NCBI GenBank assembly: GCA_003326205.1
Contig: LWTK01000105.1
Location: 253,426-317,425, forward strand
Length of the DNA stretch: 64,000 nucleotides
Source of the DNA: Nostoc sp. ATCC 43529
GTDB lineage: Bacteria; Cyanobacteriota; Cyanobacteriia; Cyanobacteriales; Nostocaceae
Direction of reading: 5' to 3'
Under the pieces are notes generated by a model. The model did no database searches. It was given only the letters and a program-made list of their open reading frames with translations, and was not told the origin of the DNA. The translations under genes and the position numbers were made by a program. The stretch's first letter is position 1. Every line of letters starts with the position of its first letter. Shown here in pieces: positions 43,809 through 53,204 of this stretch.

Positions 43809-43866
43809 AAGAACGCCAAGAGCGCCAAGGTAAGGGACTACCAAATAAAAAAATATACAACTTTTC

Positions 43867-43926
43867 TTGTGGGGTGGGCGTCTCGCCCGCCCGTAGAAAG
43901 GGGCAGACAAGATGTCCACCCCACAA
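43867..43926. repeat. 60-bp fold-back with 11-bp perfect arms
   Basis: TTGTGGGGTGG (43867-43877) and CCACCCCACAA (43916-43926) frame GGCGTCTCGCCC and GGGCAGACAAGATG. A common short MITE-like motif in cyanobacteria; no gene inside. Confidence 0.7.
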
Positions 43927-44085
43927 AACTGGATAATTTATTTCTTGGTAATCCCTAAGAGTTTGAGAGAGTTTGGCGCAGCTTCACAAAGAAACGGTAT
44001 TAGTAGTTTAAGTAATCATAAAAACAAGTGTAAAAAAGTAGCAATCGCGCTGTTATATTCGCTGGCTGGGGAATATTAGGGTTAT

Positions 44086-46008
44086 GTGCATATATTTCAA
44101 ATTGAGCAACACTTAGTATCAATGCCGACATTTCTTAGCTACGCTTTCAACTCCGACGGTTTTATTCCCCACGGACATTGTTATCTCTGGAAAACTGGAT
44201 TAGTTTGGCTCCACATTATTTCTGATGCCACTATTGCTTTTGCCTATTATTCTATTCCCTTCCTATTAATTTACTTTATTTCCAAACGCCAAGACGTGCC
44301 TTTTAATCGAGTCTTTGTGTTATTTGGTGCTTTTATCACTATCTGCGGTACTGGACACTTAATGGATATTTGGACGCTTTGGCATCCAGATTATTGGATT
44401 GCAGGTTGTCTAAAAGCTCTAACTGCGATTATTTCGATATATGCGGCATTTGCCTTAATTTCTCTAATGCCTCAAGCCCTGACGCTACCGAGTCCAGCCC
44501 AGTTAGAGGTTATCAATCGAGCGCTTTCCGCTGAAATTGTAGAACGCAACCGCATCGAGCAAGAACTACGCAAAGCTGAAGAAGTCGCTCAAAATTCCAG
44601 CCAAGCCAAGAGTGAATTTCTGGCAAATATGAGCCATGAACTACGTACACCCCTCAATGGCATCTTGGGTTATACACAAATCCTTCAACGCACAGAATCT
44701 TTGAGTGAAAAAGGACGCAAAGGACTCGGTGTCATTTATCAATGTGGTTCTCATCTTTTAACACTGATTAATGATGTTCTCGATCTTTCTAAAATCGAAG
44801 CTCGCAAACTCGAATTGCATCCTGTTGATTTTTACTTGCCTGCCTTTATTGATAGCGTCACTGAAATTTGCCGCATCCGTGCAGAACAAAAGGTCATTGC
44901 CTTTGAAGTCCAACTCGATCCCGATCTGCCAACAGGCATTCACGGTGATGAAAAACGCTTACGACAAGTACTGATTAATTTGCTTAGTAATGCAATTAAA
45001 TTTACTAACCAAGGCAGTGTCACTTTCAAAGTTAAAATCACCGAACGAGAATCAGATGCCAATGGAAAAACTAACTACAAAATTCGCTTTGAGGTAATAG
45101 ATACTGGCACGGGTATAAAATCCGAACAAGCTGAAAAAATCTTTCAGCCCTTTGAACAAGTAGGAAATCAGAAACGACAATCTGAAGGCACAGGCTTGGG
45201 ATTAGCAATTAGCCAAAAAATTGTTTTGTTAATGGGTGGTGAAATTCAGGTGCAAAGTACCTTAGGCAAAGGTAGCACTTTCTGGTTTGAGGCGAAATTC
45301 CCAGAATCTAAAGACTGGGCAAAGGTTTCTAGAGCGGTTGACCAAGGAACAATTATTGGTTATATGGGACAAAAATGCACCATATTAATTGCAGATGATA
45401 AATGGGAAAATCGGTCGGTAATTGTAAATTTACTAGAGCCAGTTGGGTTTACTGTTATTGAAGCTAGTCAGGGTGAGGAAGCATGGGAACAGGCTGTAGC
45501 CCACAAACCAGATTTGGTAATCACTGACTTAGTGATGCCGATATTAGATGGATTTGAGTTAATTAATCGTTTGCGTCACTCGGAGCAATTTCAAAAGATT
45601 GCTATCATTGCTTCATCTGCTAGTGTGTTTGCAATCGACCAGCACAAGAGTATTGATGTTGGTGCAGATACATTTCTACCAAAGCCTGTGGAAGCTGAAG
45701 TGCTATTAGAAATGCTCCGACAAATTTTGCAGATTAAATGGATTTTTGATGAGAAGATAGACGCAAATCAAAAAACTAACCCAGCGGCTTTGGAGCAATC
45801 TATTGATACCATTTCTCCCAATCGAGAAACGTTACAAGAGTTGCTTGAACTCGTACAGGATGGAGATATTCAAAATATTTTGGAATTAGCTGACCAACTT
45901 TCCGCATCTGATGAAAAGCTAAACGTCTTTACTCAACACATTGTCCAACTTGCTAGTAATTTCCAACTAAAACGCTTGGCAACTTTTATTGAACAATATA
46001 TTAATTAA
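44086..46008 (+). CDS. Ethylene-receptor-like hybrid histidine kinase
   Basis: 640 aa. Residues 35-130 are a three-span ethylene-binding domain: Asp47, Tyr54, Pro58 (SDATIAFAYYSIP), Ile84, Cys87 and His91 (ICGTGHL) correspond to the Asp, Tyr, Pro, Ile, Cys and His of plant ETR1; the Cys and His bind copper. A short helical stretch (about 140-172) follows, then HisKA with His184 (NMSHELRTPL), HATPase (SNAIKF, DTGTGI, GTGLGL), and a receiver with phospho-Asp481 (ITDLVMP). Start GTG 44086 has AGGG close upstream; ATG 44122 is an alternative. A second sensor gene follows 25 bp later, so a phosphorelay is likely. In Synechocystis such a protein is an ethylene sensor. Confidence 0.93.
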   Translation: MHIFQIEQHLVSMPTFLSYAFNSDGFIPHGHCYLWKTGLVWLHIISDATIAFAYYSIPFLLIYFISKRQDVPFNRVFVLFGAFITICGTGHLMDIWTLWHPDYWIAGCLKALTAIISIYAAFALISLMPQALTLPSPAQLEVINRALSAEIVERNRIEQELRKAEEVAQNSSQAKSEFLANMSHELRTPLNGILGYTQILQRTESLSEKGRKGLGVIYQCGSHLLTLINDVLDLSKIEARKLELHPVDFYLPAFIDSVTEICRIRAEQKVIAFEVQLDPDLPTGIHGDEKRLRQVLINLLSNAIKFTNQGSVTFKVKITERESDANGKTNYKIRFEVIDTGTGIKSEQAEKIFQPFEQVGNQKRQSEGTGLGLAISQKIVLLMGGEIQVQSTLGKGSTFWFEAKFPESKDWAKVSRAVDQGTIIGYMGQKCTILIADDKWENRSVIVNLLEPVGFTVIEASQGEEAWEQAVAHKPDLVITDLVMPILDGFELINRLRHSEQFQKIAIIASSASVFAIDQHKSIDVGADTFLPKPVEAEVLLEMLRQILQIKWIFDEKIDANQKTNPAALEQSIDTISPNRETLQELLELVQDGDIQNILELADQLSASDEKLNVFTQHIVQLASNFQLKRLATFIEQYIN

Positions 46009-46033
46009 GTTAAATTAAATTTTAAAATTTCTC

Positions 46034-47296
46034 ATGAACAAAAAATCAAATACTGGATTTATCTTAATTGTGGATGATAATCCAACAAATTTATCTCTTC
46101 TATGTGAAGCCCTCAATAGTGAAGGTTTTCGTTTCCGTGTTGCAGTGGATGGAGAAAGTGCGATCGCTCAAGTCGAACGCAATCAACCAGAGTTAATTTT
46201 ACTAGATGTACAAATGCCTGGTATTGATGGATTTGAAACTTGTCGTCGCCTCAAAGCCAATCCTGTTACCCAAAACATTCCGATTATTTTTACCACTGCT
46301 TTAGCAGATACCGACAGCAAAACCAAGGGATTTTCCCTTGGTGCAGTAGACTATATCCCGAAACCCTTTGCACAAGAGGAAGTTATCGCTAGAGTGCGCG
46401 TGCATTTACAACTCAAACAATTGAATGAATCTTTAGAACAACAAGTTAGCGATCGCACCAAGGCTTTGCAACAAGCCCAAGTCCGATTAGTGCAACAAGA
46501 AAAGCTATCAACACTCGGAGAGTTAGTTGCTGGTATTGGTCATGAAATAAATAATCCCGTTAACTTTATTTCTAGCAATATTCCACCCTTACAAGAATAC
46601 ATTGGAGCAATAACCGAGTTGCTCTCACTATATAAACAAGAGTATCCAAACCCAACAGCTAAAATTACCACTGCTATTAACAACTTGGATTTGGATTTTA
46701 TTCTCGAAGATATCACAAAAATCTTAAACTCACTGGAAGTAGGAAGCGAACGAATCCGTAACCTTTCTAATTCACTCTGCAACTTCTCTCGTTCGGATAG
46801 CGATGCCAAAATCTTTGCTGATTTGCACCAAGGGCTAGATAGCACACTCATGATTTTGCAACACCGCCTCAAAGCTAATAGCGATCGCCCGCAGATTGAA
46901 GTGATTAAAAATTATGGAGTTTTACCACAAGTAAACTGTTATTTAGGACAGATGAACCAAGTATTTATGAATATTTTGGCAAACGCTGTTGATGCTTTAG
47001 ATGAAGCTATAATACAAGGCAAAACCAGTAATGTAATTCCTAAGATTCAAATAACAACAGCACTAGATTCTGAAGAATTAGCTGTAATTCGGATTGCTGA
47101 CAATGGCATTGGTATTCCTGAACGGTTGAAAAAACGCTTATTTGAACCGTTATTTACTACAAAAACCGTTGGTAAAGGTACTGGACTTGGGTTATCCATC
47201 GCCTATGAAATAGTTGTAGAAAAACACAAAGGTATATTAGAAGTTAACTCTAAACCAGGTATGGGAACTGAATTTATCATCAAAATTCCCACATGA
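46034..47296 (+). CDS. Response regulator-histidine kinase
   Basis: 420 aa. An N-terminal receiver (VDDNPTNL with Asp14-15, phospho-Asp58 in LLDVQMPGIDGF, Lys110 in PKPF), a helical linker (about 125-158), His170 in VAGIGHEINNP and an HATPase (NILANAVDALDEA, DNGIGIPERL, GTGLGLSIAYE). It follows the ethylene-receptor-like kinase by 25 bp and probably takes phosphate from its receiver or directly, with an unknown DNA-binding or enzyme output. No output domain. Start ATG 46034. Confidence 0.9.
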   Translation: MNKKSNTGFILIVDDNPTNLSLLCEALNSEGFRFRVAVDGESAIAQVERNQPELILLDVQMPGIDGFETCRRLKANPVTQNIPIIFTTALADTDSKTKGFSLGAVDYIPKPFAQEEVIARVRVHLQLKQLNESLEQQVSDRTKALQQAQVRLVQQEKLSTLGELVAGIGHEINNPVNFISSNIPPLQEYIGAITELLSLYKQEYPNPTAKITTAINNLDLDFILEDITKILNSLEVGSERIRNLSNSLCNFSRSDSDAKIFADLHQGLDSTLMILQHRLKANSDRPQIEVIKNYGVLPQVNCYLGQMNQVFMNILANAVDALDEAIIQGKTSNVIPKIQITTALDSEELAVIRIADNGIGIPERLKKRLFEPLFTTKTVGKGTGLGLSIAYEIVVEKHKGILEVNSKPGMGTEFIIKIPT

Positions 47297-47508
47297 GAGC
47301 AGCTAATTACTGGGGACTGGGGACTGAGAGATGGGGAGATGGGGAGAGAATTACACCCCACCACCCCATCACTCCAAACTCCTTGCTTGGCCAATGCCCA
47401 ATGCCCCAATCCGTAATATCATGTCCTGTAAATTAGTTGTGATATGTCATTACGTAGCCGTAGCCTCTAATTCTTAATCCCCAGTCCCCAGTCGCTAATC
47501 CCCATACA

Positions 47509-47988
47509 GTGAACACAATTTCAAATCCTCAATTAATGGCAGAACGCCTAGAATCTCTCAAGGCTGGTATAGTTGGAGGTTTTTCTTTATTTTTTGGCTT
47601 TGCGAGCGCTAGTTTTTTAAATACTTTAGTATTGGCAAAGTATTTTCAAATACTTGTAACTTTACAAAGTAATATTAATTGGCATTTGTGGATGAGTGCT
47701 GCTATTGCAACTTTTACTGGTTTCCTATTTGGTGTCACTTACCGCTATATCATCCGTTCAGATAAAAATCCTCAACTCAAATCCGGTGGTGTGCTGGCTT
47801 TTGGCTTGGTGCGTGGATTAACCCAAATAGAACTTGGGTGGAATTCTAATAGCACAATTTGGCCTTTTTTGGTATTGGCGACAGAAAGTGTATTGTGGTT
47901 TGCAATCGCAGCGATCGCTCTTGATATCGCTATCCAGCTAAACTGGGTTAAACCTTTTCCATCAAAGCAGAATTCAGAATTAGAATAG
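47509..47988 (+). CDS. Conserved small membrane protein, unknown
   Basis: 159 aa with about four spans: residues about 20-52 (GIVGGFSLFFGFASASFL onward), 58-78 (MSAAIATFTGFLFGVTYRYI), 92-108 (GGVLAFGLVRGLTQIEL) and 118-140 (WPFLVLATESVLWFAIAAIA). No known catalytic motif. GTG start at 47509 is the only sensible one. Gap of 212 bp, with repeats, after the kinase operon, so co-transcription is doubtful. Such proteins occur widely in cyanobacteria; I do not know the function. Confidence 0.7.
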   Translation: MNTISNPQLMAERLESLKAGIVGGFSLFFGFASASFLNTLVLAKYFQILVTLQSNINWHLWMSAAIATFTGFLFGVTYRYIIRSDKNPQLKSGGVLAFGLVRGLTQIELGWNSNSTIWPFLVLATESVLWFAIAAIALDIAIQLNWVKPFPSKQNSELE

Positions 47989-48008
47989 CCTCTTTGCTTA
48001 GAGAAATA

Positions 48009-48040
48009 GGGTAGCACAGCCCACAGCTAACTGTGCTACC
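48009..48040 (+). terminator. Stem-loop after membrane protein gene
   Basis: GGTAGCACAG (48009-48018) pairs with CTGTGCTACC (48031-48040) over a 12-nt loop, 20 bp past the stop. Resembles the GTAGGG palindromes elsewhere. Confidence 0.55.
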
Positions 48041-48194
48041 TTACACAAAATTGTGCTTAAAATAAATGAAAAACCTATAACTAATATCATTTTTGTATTA
48101 CAATTACTACAAAAGCTTACATAACTATTGTCTAAGCTTTAATTGGTTCTGAATTCTGAATCCTGAATTCTTTATTCTTCATCTTATCTGAATT

Positions 48195-48755
48195 ATGAAA
48201 GCTAAAAGATCCCACTATTATTTAATAGTCGATTTAGAGGCGACATGCTGTGACAAAGGAACTGTTCCCCGCCACGAAATGGAAATCATCGAAATCGGTG
48301 CAGTGATGCTGAATCGAGAAACGTGGGAAATTGATTCAGAGTTTCAGCAATTTATCCAACCTGTTCGACATCCACAACTAACACCCTTTTGTACAGAATT
48401 GACTACTATTCGGCAGCAAGATGTTGATGAAGCACCAAAATTTATAGAGGCAATTTCTCGCTTCCAAGAATGGATTAGTTTATTTCCAAATCATGTTTTT
48501 TGTTCTTGGGGCAATTATGACAAAAATCAATTTATTCAAGATTGCAAATTTCATAATGTTGCTTATCCTTTTAGTTCAGAACACATAAATATCAAAGACG
48601 AATTTTCCAAATACCTTGGTGTATCTAAAAAATTTGGTATGGCACAAGCTCTCAATGAGTTAGGCATCGAATTACAAGGCACACACCATCGTGGCATTGA
48701 TGATGCCCGCAATATTGCATCTATCTACAGACAGATTAAAACTAAAAAAACATAG
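48195..48755 (+). CDS. DnaQ-like 3'-5' exonuclease (ERI-1 type)
   Basis: 186 aa. The DEDDh set: Asp and Glu in VDLEATC (about residue 13-15), Asp in NYDKNQF, His in THHRGIDDARN with the following Asp. It is a stand-alone 3'-5' exonuclease of the type called ERI-1/exonuclease domain protein, acting on RNA or DNA ends. The start ATG 48195 lies close before the domain. No operon neighbours on the same strand. Confidence 0.88.
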   Translation: MKAKRSHYYLIVDLEATCCDKGTVPRHEMEIIEIGAVMLNRETWEIDSEFQQFIQPVRHPQLTPFCTELTTIRQQDVDEAPKFIEAISRFQEWISLFPNHVFCSWGNYDKNQFIQDCKFHNVAYPFSSEHINIKDEFSKYLGVSKKFGMAQALNELGIELQGTHHRGIDDARNIASIYRQIKTKKT

Positions 48756-48865
48756 GATTGGAGCAAAGGGTAAAGGGCAAAGGGCAAGGGGTAAAACAAA
48801 GATCCCTCCTTTTCCCTTTTACCTTTTACCTTTCCCCAAGGCGAAGCCATCTCCCCCAGTCCTTT

Positions 48866-49798
48866 TTACAGACTGCTAATGGCTTCTACAACTAGCTTGG
48901 AAACAAAGGGCAAAATATCACGATTCTTAGCCTGGGCTTTGCCTTCAGTAAATACTACTAGGAGGTAGGGGCGCTGGTTTGGTAACTCAATATAGGCGAC
49001 ATCATGGCGAACTTGACTTGTCCAACCGGCCTTTGACCAAATTTGGGCATCTTTAGAAAGTCCACCGCCCAAAAAACCTGTTATTTGGTCTTCTTCGACA
49101 TCAGCGGGCAAATTTTGGAGATCGCGTTTGAGCAAAGTCATCATCGCTTGCGATCGCGTACTTGAAACTGCTACTCCGCCGATAATACTATGCACTAATC
49201 TGGCGATCGCATTTGTGGTCAACATATTACGATTTTCCAGCAACTCTCCCACAAACGCCCGCTCCCGTCCATAGGGGCCATCACCCCAAGTTTTTTGACA
49301 GACGTTAATCGTCTCCATTTCTTCCCATCCCAAGGATTGGTAATAGCGGTTAACAATATTACGCTGATATTTCCAGGTTTCAAATGGGGCGACTGGTAGT
49401 TCTGGCCCTGAGGTGGTGCCAGTGAGAATATCCACAACCAAGCTGGTAGCATCATTACTAGAGTCTACAATCATATCCCGCAAGGCTCGCTCTAACTCCT
49501 TAGAAGTTTGGCTCATGCCTTTTTCCAGCCATTCATTGACTGCCACCAGATAAAATAGTTTGACTACACTTGCAGGGTAAATCCGTTCAACACCCCGATA
49601 ACTAAAACCCCGAACTGGGTGGTTCCAAAAAGCGTTGGGAGTCAGCGCACCACCAGTATTTACTGGCACCGGGGGATCGTAAACAACCCAAGTCAAGGCA
49701 ATTTGATTGCGGGCTAAGGTGGGAAATGCTGCCCAACTTGCATCTAAAATGCCTAACCCAAGATTTTCGAGTTGTTCGTCTTTATTAAAAAAAATCAT
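48866..49798 (-). CDS. Serine beta-lactamase-like hydrolase
   Basis: 310 aa with class A beta-lactamase signs: SVVK at 77-80 (the nucleophile Ser77 and Lys80), SSN at 113-115, and SKAG in the K-T-G position. No signal peptide is seen, which is unusual for a periplasmic hydrolase; a homologue with cell-wall or cytoplasmic role is more likely than an antibiotic-resistance enzyme. Divergent from an NlpC/P60 peptidase, 9 bp apart, so both may relate to peptidoglycan. Function otherwise unassigned. Confidence 0.82.
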   Translation of the reverse strand: MIFFNKDEQLENLGLGILDASWAAFPTLARNQIALTWVVYDPPVPVNTGGALTPNAFWNHPVRGFSYRGVERIYPASVVKLFYLVAVNEWLEKGMSQTSKELERALRDMIVDSSNDATSLVVDILTGTTSGPELPVAPFETWKYQRNIVNRYYQSLGWEEMETINVCQKTWGDGPYGRERAFVGELLENRNMLTTNAIARLVHSIIGGVAVSSTRSQAMMTLLKRDLQNLPADVEEDQITGFLGGGLSKDAQIWSKAGWTSQVRHDVAYIELPNQRPYLLVVFTEGKAQAKNRDILPFVSKLVVEAISSL

Positions 49799-49807
49799 TC
49801 TAGGATA

Positions 49808-50515
49808 ATGTCCTTTAATCTAAAATCCCAAATCCAAAATCTCAAATCAGCGGAGTATCAGTGTCTAGCTGACCTGAATTTATACGATTCTCCTGAGTGT
49901 ACGCGCCTAGCAACTCAAGCCGCATCTGGGCGACATTTATGGGTAACATCAAATCATCATGATTTGGCAGTTGAGGTGTATTTGCGTGAAGATGACTATT
50001 CCGGATGGGTATCCTTTTCAGATTTGGGTTTATTACAACCTGCTACTGTACTTTATCAGGCTGCAAGATTTTCTGAATCTGAAATTAAAAAACTGCTAAC
50101 AGAGGTTATCGCATTTACCCAAAAAGCGATGCAACAACCAAATTATTACCTCTGGGGTGGTACGGTAGGGCCAAATTATGATTGTTCTGGGTTAATGCAA
50201 GCGGCGTTTGCTTCGGTGGGTATTTGGTTACCGAGAGATGCTTATCAACAGGAAGGATTTACTCAAACAATTACCATTGCAGAATTAGCAGCTGGGGATC
50301 TAGTATTTTTTGGGACTAGCCAAAAAGCAACCCATGTGGGGCTTTATTTGGCGGATGGTTATTATATCCATAGTTCTGGGAAGGAACAGGGACGTAATGG
50401 GATTGGGATTGATGTTCTTTCGGAACAGGGGGATGCTGTTAGTCAGTCGTACTATCAGCAGTTGCGCGGTGCTGGTAGAGTTTTTAAGAGTTACGAACCA
50501 CACAGAGAAGTCTGA
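49808..50515 (+). CDS. NlpC/P60 cell-wall endopeptidase (AvPCP-like)
   Basis: 235 aa. An N-terminal SH3b-like domain (about 14-80, LADLNLYDSPE to SDLGLL) and a C-terminal NlpC/P60 domain with Cys126 (DCSGLMQ), His176 (THVGLYL) and His188 (YIHSSG). These three positions and the layout equal those of the solved cyanobacterial peptidases from Anabaena and Nostoc, which cut gamma-D-Glu-diamino acid bonds of murein peptides. Start ATG 49808; an upstream in-frame start adds 12 residues overlapping the divergent gene. No signal peptide, so recycling of murein peptides is likely. Confidence 0.92.
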   Translation: MSFNLKSQIQNLKSAEYQCLADLNLYDSPECTRLATQAASGRHLWVTSNHHDLAVEVYLREDDYSGWVSFSDLGLLQPATVLYQAARFSESEIKKLLTEVIAFTQKAMQQPNYYLWGGTVGPNYDCSGLMQAAFASVGIWLPRDAYQQEGFTQTITIAELAAGDLVFFGTSQKATHVGLYLADGYYIHSSGKEQGRNGIGIDVLSEQGDAVSQSYYQQLRGAGRVFKSYEPHREV

Positions 50516-50570
50516 GCGGCGGCTTTTGCCGCTCAGAACTTCGGTCAAGACGCTGAGGACGCAGAGGAAT

Positions 50571-51575
50571 ATGGGGAGTGAGTTGGTTTATGAAGGGGTG
50601 AATGGGGCTATTTCAGGAATTGTCCCAGATGTTTCGGTGGTGGTGCCCATACATAATGAAGTGGAAAGTTTGCCACTTTTATTAGAAGCGATCGCATCTA
50701 CATTATCTTCGAGTGAGATAAGTTATGAAATCATTTGTGTGGATGATGGTTCTACGGATGGTTCCGGGAAATTTCTTAAGGAAGAAGCGCAAAAACGTTC
50801 TGATTTAAAGGCGGTGATTTTGCGTCGCAATTACGGACAAACTGCGGCTATGGCTGCTGGATTTCATTATGCACTAGGTAAAGCGATCGTTTCTTTAGAT
50901 GCTGACTTGCAAAACGACCCGGCTGATATTCCGATGTTATTGACCAAGCTTGATGAAGGTTACGATTTGGTAAGCGGTTGGCGACAAAAACGCCAAGATG
51001 GGGCTGTAAATCGCTTACTTCCTTCTAAAATTGCCAATTGGCTAATTCGCCGCACCACTAGCGTGAATATTCACGATTATGGTTGTTCGCTCAAAGCTTA
51101 TCGTGCAGAACTACTGGCAGATATGAACCTCTACGGTGAATTACATCGGTTTTTACCTGCTTTGGCTTACATCGAAGGAGCTAGAATTACTGAAATGCCT
51201 GTGCGTCATCACGCCCGCCGCTTTGGCCGCAGTAAGTATGGGATTTGGCGGACATTTCGGGTGTTGATGGATTTGTTAACCATTTTGTTTATGAAAAAGT
51301 TCCTCACCCGCCCGATGCATGTTTTTGGGCTGTTGGGCTTGATTTCAATGATTTCGGGGACGCTAATCGGCATTTATTTGACTTTTATCAAATTAGCTTT
51401 AGGTGAGATGATTGGCAATCGTCCTTTGCTGATTTTGGCAGTTCTGTTGCTTGTAACTGGAGTACAGTTGTTTTGCTTCGGACTTTTAGCAGAATTACTC
51501 ATGCGTACATATCATGAATCCCAAGGACGGCCTATCTATCGCGTGCGAGAGGTGGTAGCAAAAAAGGTTAACTAA
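50571..51575 (+). CDS. Family 2 glycosyltransferase (DPM/ArnC-like)
   Basis: 334 aa from ATG 50571. GT2 domain: VSVVVPIHNEVESLP (residue 22 on), CVDDGSTDGS, LDADLQNDP at 109-117 (the D-x-D), VSGWRQKR and CSLKAYRAE. The C-terminus has two membrane spans (about 230-290) like dolichol/undecaprenyl-phosphate sugar transferases. Probably transfers a sugar to polyprenyl phosphate at the inner membrane; sugar unknown. Earlier in-frame starts would overlap the NlpC/P60 gene by some 200 bp in another frame and are rejected. AGAGGA lies very close upstream (50563-50568). Confidence 0.9.
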   Translation: MGSELVYEGVNGAISGIVPDVSVVVPIHNEVESLPLLLEAIASTLSSSEISYEIICVDDGSTDGSGKFLKEEAQKRSDLKAVILRRNYGQTAAMAAGFHYALGKAIVSLDADLQNDPADIPMLLTKLDEGYDLVSGWRQKRQDGAVNRLLPSKIANWLIRRTTSVNIHDYGCSLKAYRAELLADMNLYGELHRFLPALAYIEGARITEMPVRHHARRFGRSKYGIWRTFRVLMDLLTILFMKKFLTRPMHVFGLLGLISMISGTLIGIYLTFIKLALGEMIGNRPLLILAVLLLVTGVQLFCFGLLAELLMRTYHESQGRPIYRVREVVAKKVN

Positions 51576-51593
51576 GGTAACAATAGTAATGAT

Positions 51594-51778
51594 TTGTCAT
51601 TGGTCATTGGTCATTGGTCATTGGTCATTGGTCATTGGTCATTGGTCATTGGTCATTGGTCATTGGTCATTGGTCATTGGTCATTGGTCATTGGTCATTG
51701 GTCATTGGTCATTAGTCATTGGTCATTGGTCATTAGTCATTGGTCATTGGTCATTAGTCATTGGTCATTAGTAAATAG
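51594..51778. repeat. Long heptanucleotide tandem array (about 26 GGTCATT units)
   Basis: Near-perfect repeats of GGTCATT, with a few AGTCATT variants in the second half. Begins 18 bp past the glycosyltransferase stop. Translated frames give only a repeating peptide, not a gene. Confidence 0.95.
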
Positions 51779-51805
51779 TTAAGAGTAAATATTGGTTGAC
51801 TCTAA

Positions 51806-51936
51806 ACAAAAGACAAATGACAAAAGACAAATGACAAAAGACAAATGACTAATGACAAAAGACAAATGACAAAAGACAAATGACAAATGACTAATGACAA
51901 AAGACAAATGACAAAAGACAAATGACTAATGACAAA
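51806..51936. repeat. Tandem repeat of ACAAAAGACAAATG units
   Basis: A 14-bp unit, partly mixed with ACTAATGAC, immediately upstream of the MFS gene. It differs from the array before it. Confidence 0.85.
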
Positions 51937-51959
51937 AAACTGATTAAATTGCATCTACC

Positions 51960-53204
51960 TTGAAAATATTTAATACGTTTGACACCGAACTGCGGTATAA
52001 CCTGCTGATTTTATTCACGGCAGGTTTATTATTCTGGTCGAGCGTGGCTTCGCTCTTACCAACTCTACCGCTTTATTTTGAGTATGTAGGCGCAACTAAG
52101 CAACAAATTGGCATTGTCACAGGAAGTTTCGCAATCGGTTTATTGCTAACTCGCCCGATGCTGGGACGATTAGCTGATGAACGCGGTCGAAAATTTGTGT
52201 TATGGATTGGTACGATCGTAGCTGCGATCGCACCTTTTGGTTACTTGGCAACCCAATCTATTGGGCTGTTAATCTTGGTACGGATTTTTCACGGCGTTAG
52301 CGTTGCCGCTTTTACCACTGGCTACAGTGCCTTAATCGCAGATTTGGCTCCACCTGAAAAACGTGGCGAAATCATTGGTTACATGAGTTTAGCAGCCCCC
52401 GTTGGTTTAGCAATTGGCCCTGCTTTGGGAGGATATTTAGAGGCTACAACTGGTTACGGGATGTTGTTTTTGGTTGCTGCTGAGTTGGGTTTTGTTGCTT
52501 TGCTGGCAATTGCACAAGTGACCAATCCTCCAGTACAAACACAGGAAGAAAATCAGGACAACGATCGAAAATTTTGGCAAATTCTCAATAGCCCACGGGT
52601 GAGAGTTCCGACTTTAATTATGTTACTGGTTGGTTTGTCTGCCGGTGCTGTACACACCTTTGTATCTCTGTTTATCAAATCAATTCAGATAGACTTCAAT
52701 GGCGGGTTATTTTTTACAGTTGCCGCAATTTCTAGTTTTAGTATCAGGGTATTTGCTGGTAAGGCAAGCGATCGCCTGGGTCGTGGTTTGTTTATCACTT
52801 TTGGTATAATTTCTTATACTTTAGCGTCGATACTGCTGTGGCAGGCTCACAGTGTAAGTAGTTTTCTACTAGCGGCGATTTTTGAAGGCGCTGGTGGTGG
52901 TACAGTTATATCGATGATTGTGACAATGATGGCAGACCGATCGCTACCACAAGAACGAGGGCGAATTTTTGCTATCTGCGTCACTGGGTTTGACCTGGGG
53001 ATTGCGATCGCTGCTCCTGTTTTGGGTTCCATCGCCGAACAGGTGGGCTATCGCAATATGTTCGGTTATGGTGCTGGGATAACTTGTCTAGCACTTGTGA
53101 TTTTCTTCACAAAGTCCAGCAAAGACTTACCTAACTCATTGCGTTTTGCATTGGGTCGTGTCCCAGACACCTACGCCATGAATAACTTAGAAGTTAGCAG
53201 TTAG
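51960..53204 (+). CDS. MFS transporter
   Basis: 414 aa with about 12 spans. Motif A-like GRLADERGRKFVLWIG near residue 62-78 and its second-half copy GKASDRLGRGLFITFG, both with Gly-Asp-Arg-Gly pattern. Helix-rich throughout. TTG at 51960 is the start (MKIFNTFDTEL); upstream is repeat. The transported solute is not evident; the family includes drug and sugar exporters. A hairpin overlaps its stop codon. Confidence 0.88.
   Translation: MKIFNTFDTELRYNLLILFTAGLLFWSSVASLLPTLPLYFEYVGATKQQIGIVTGSFAIGLLLTRPMLGRLADERGRKFVLWIGTIVAAIAPFGYLATQSIGLLILVRIFHGVSVAAFTTGYSALIADLAPPEKRGEIIGYMSLAAPVGLAIGPALGGYLEATTGYGMLFLVAAELGFVALLAIAQVTNPPVQTQEENQDNDRKFWQILNSPRVRVPTLIMLLVGLSAGAVHTFVSLFIKSIQIDFNGGLFFTVAAISSFSIRVFAGKASDRLGRGLFITFGIISYTLASILLWQAHSVSSFLLAAIFEGAGGGTVISMIVTMMADRSLPQERGRIFAICVTGFDLGIAIAAPVLGSIAEQVGYRNMFGYGAGITCLALVIFFTKSSKDLPNSLRFALGRVPDTYAMNNLEVSS

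Larger units (their letters stand above)
43539..44085. other. Repeat-rich divergent region before petN and kinase
   Basis: Promoter region for petN (minus) and the ethylene-receptor-like kinase (plus), plus the small-repeat cluster 43721-43808 and the fold-back 43867-43926. No gene seen. Confidence 0.5.

Noticed and set aside
43726..43926. Minus-strand frame over small repeats
   Set aside because: Composed of dispersed repeats and a fold-back; no gene signs.
50310..50570. Extension of the glycosyltransferase gene upstream
   Set aside because: Would overlap the NlpC/P60 gene in another frame; ATG 50571 starts the family domain.
51589..51782. Open frames in the GGTCATT array
   Set aside because: They code only for a repeated heptapeptide-like string and reflect tandem repeats.
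51594..51936. CRISPR array
   Set aside because: Units are adjacent heptads or 14-mers without unique spacers; no cas genes near.
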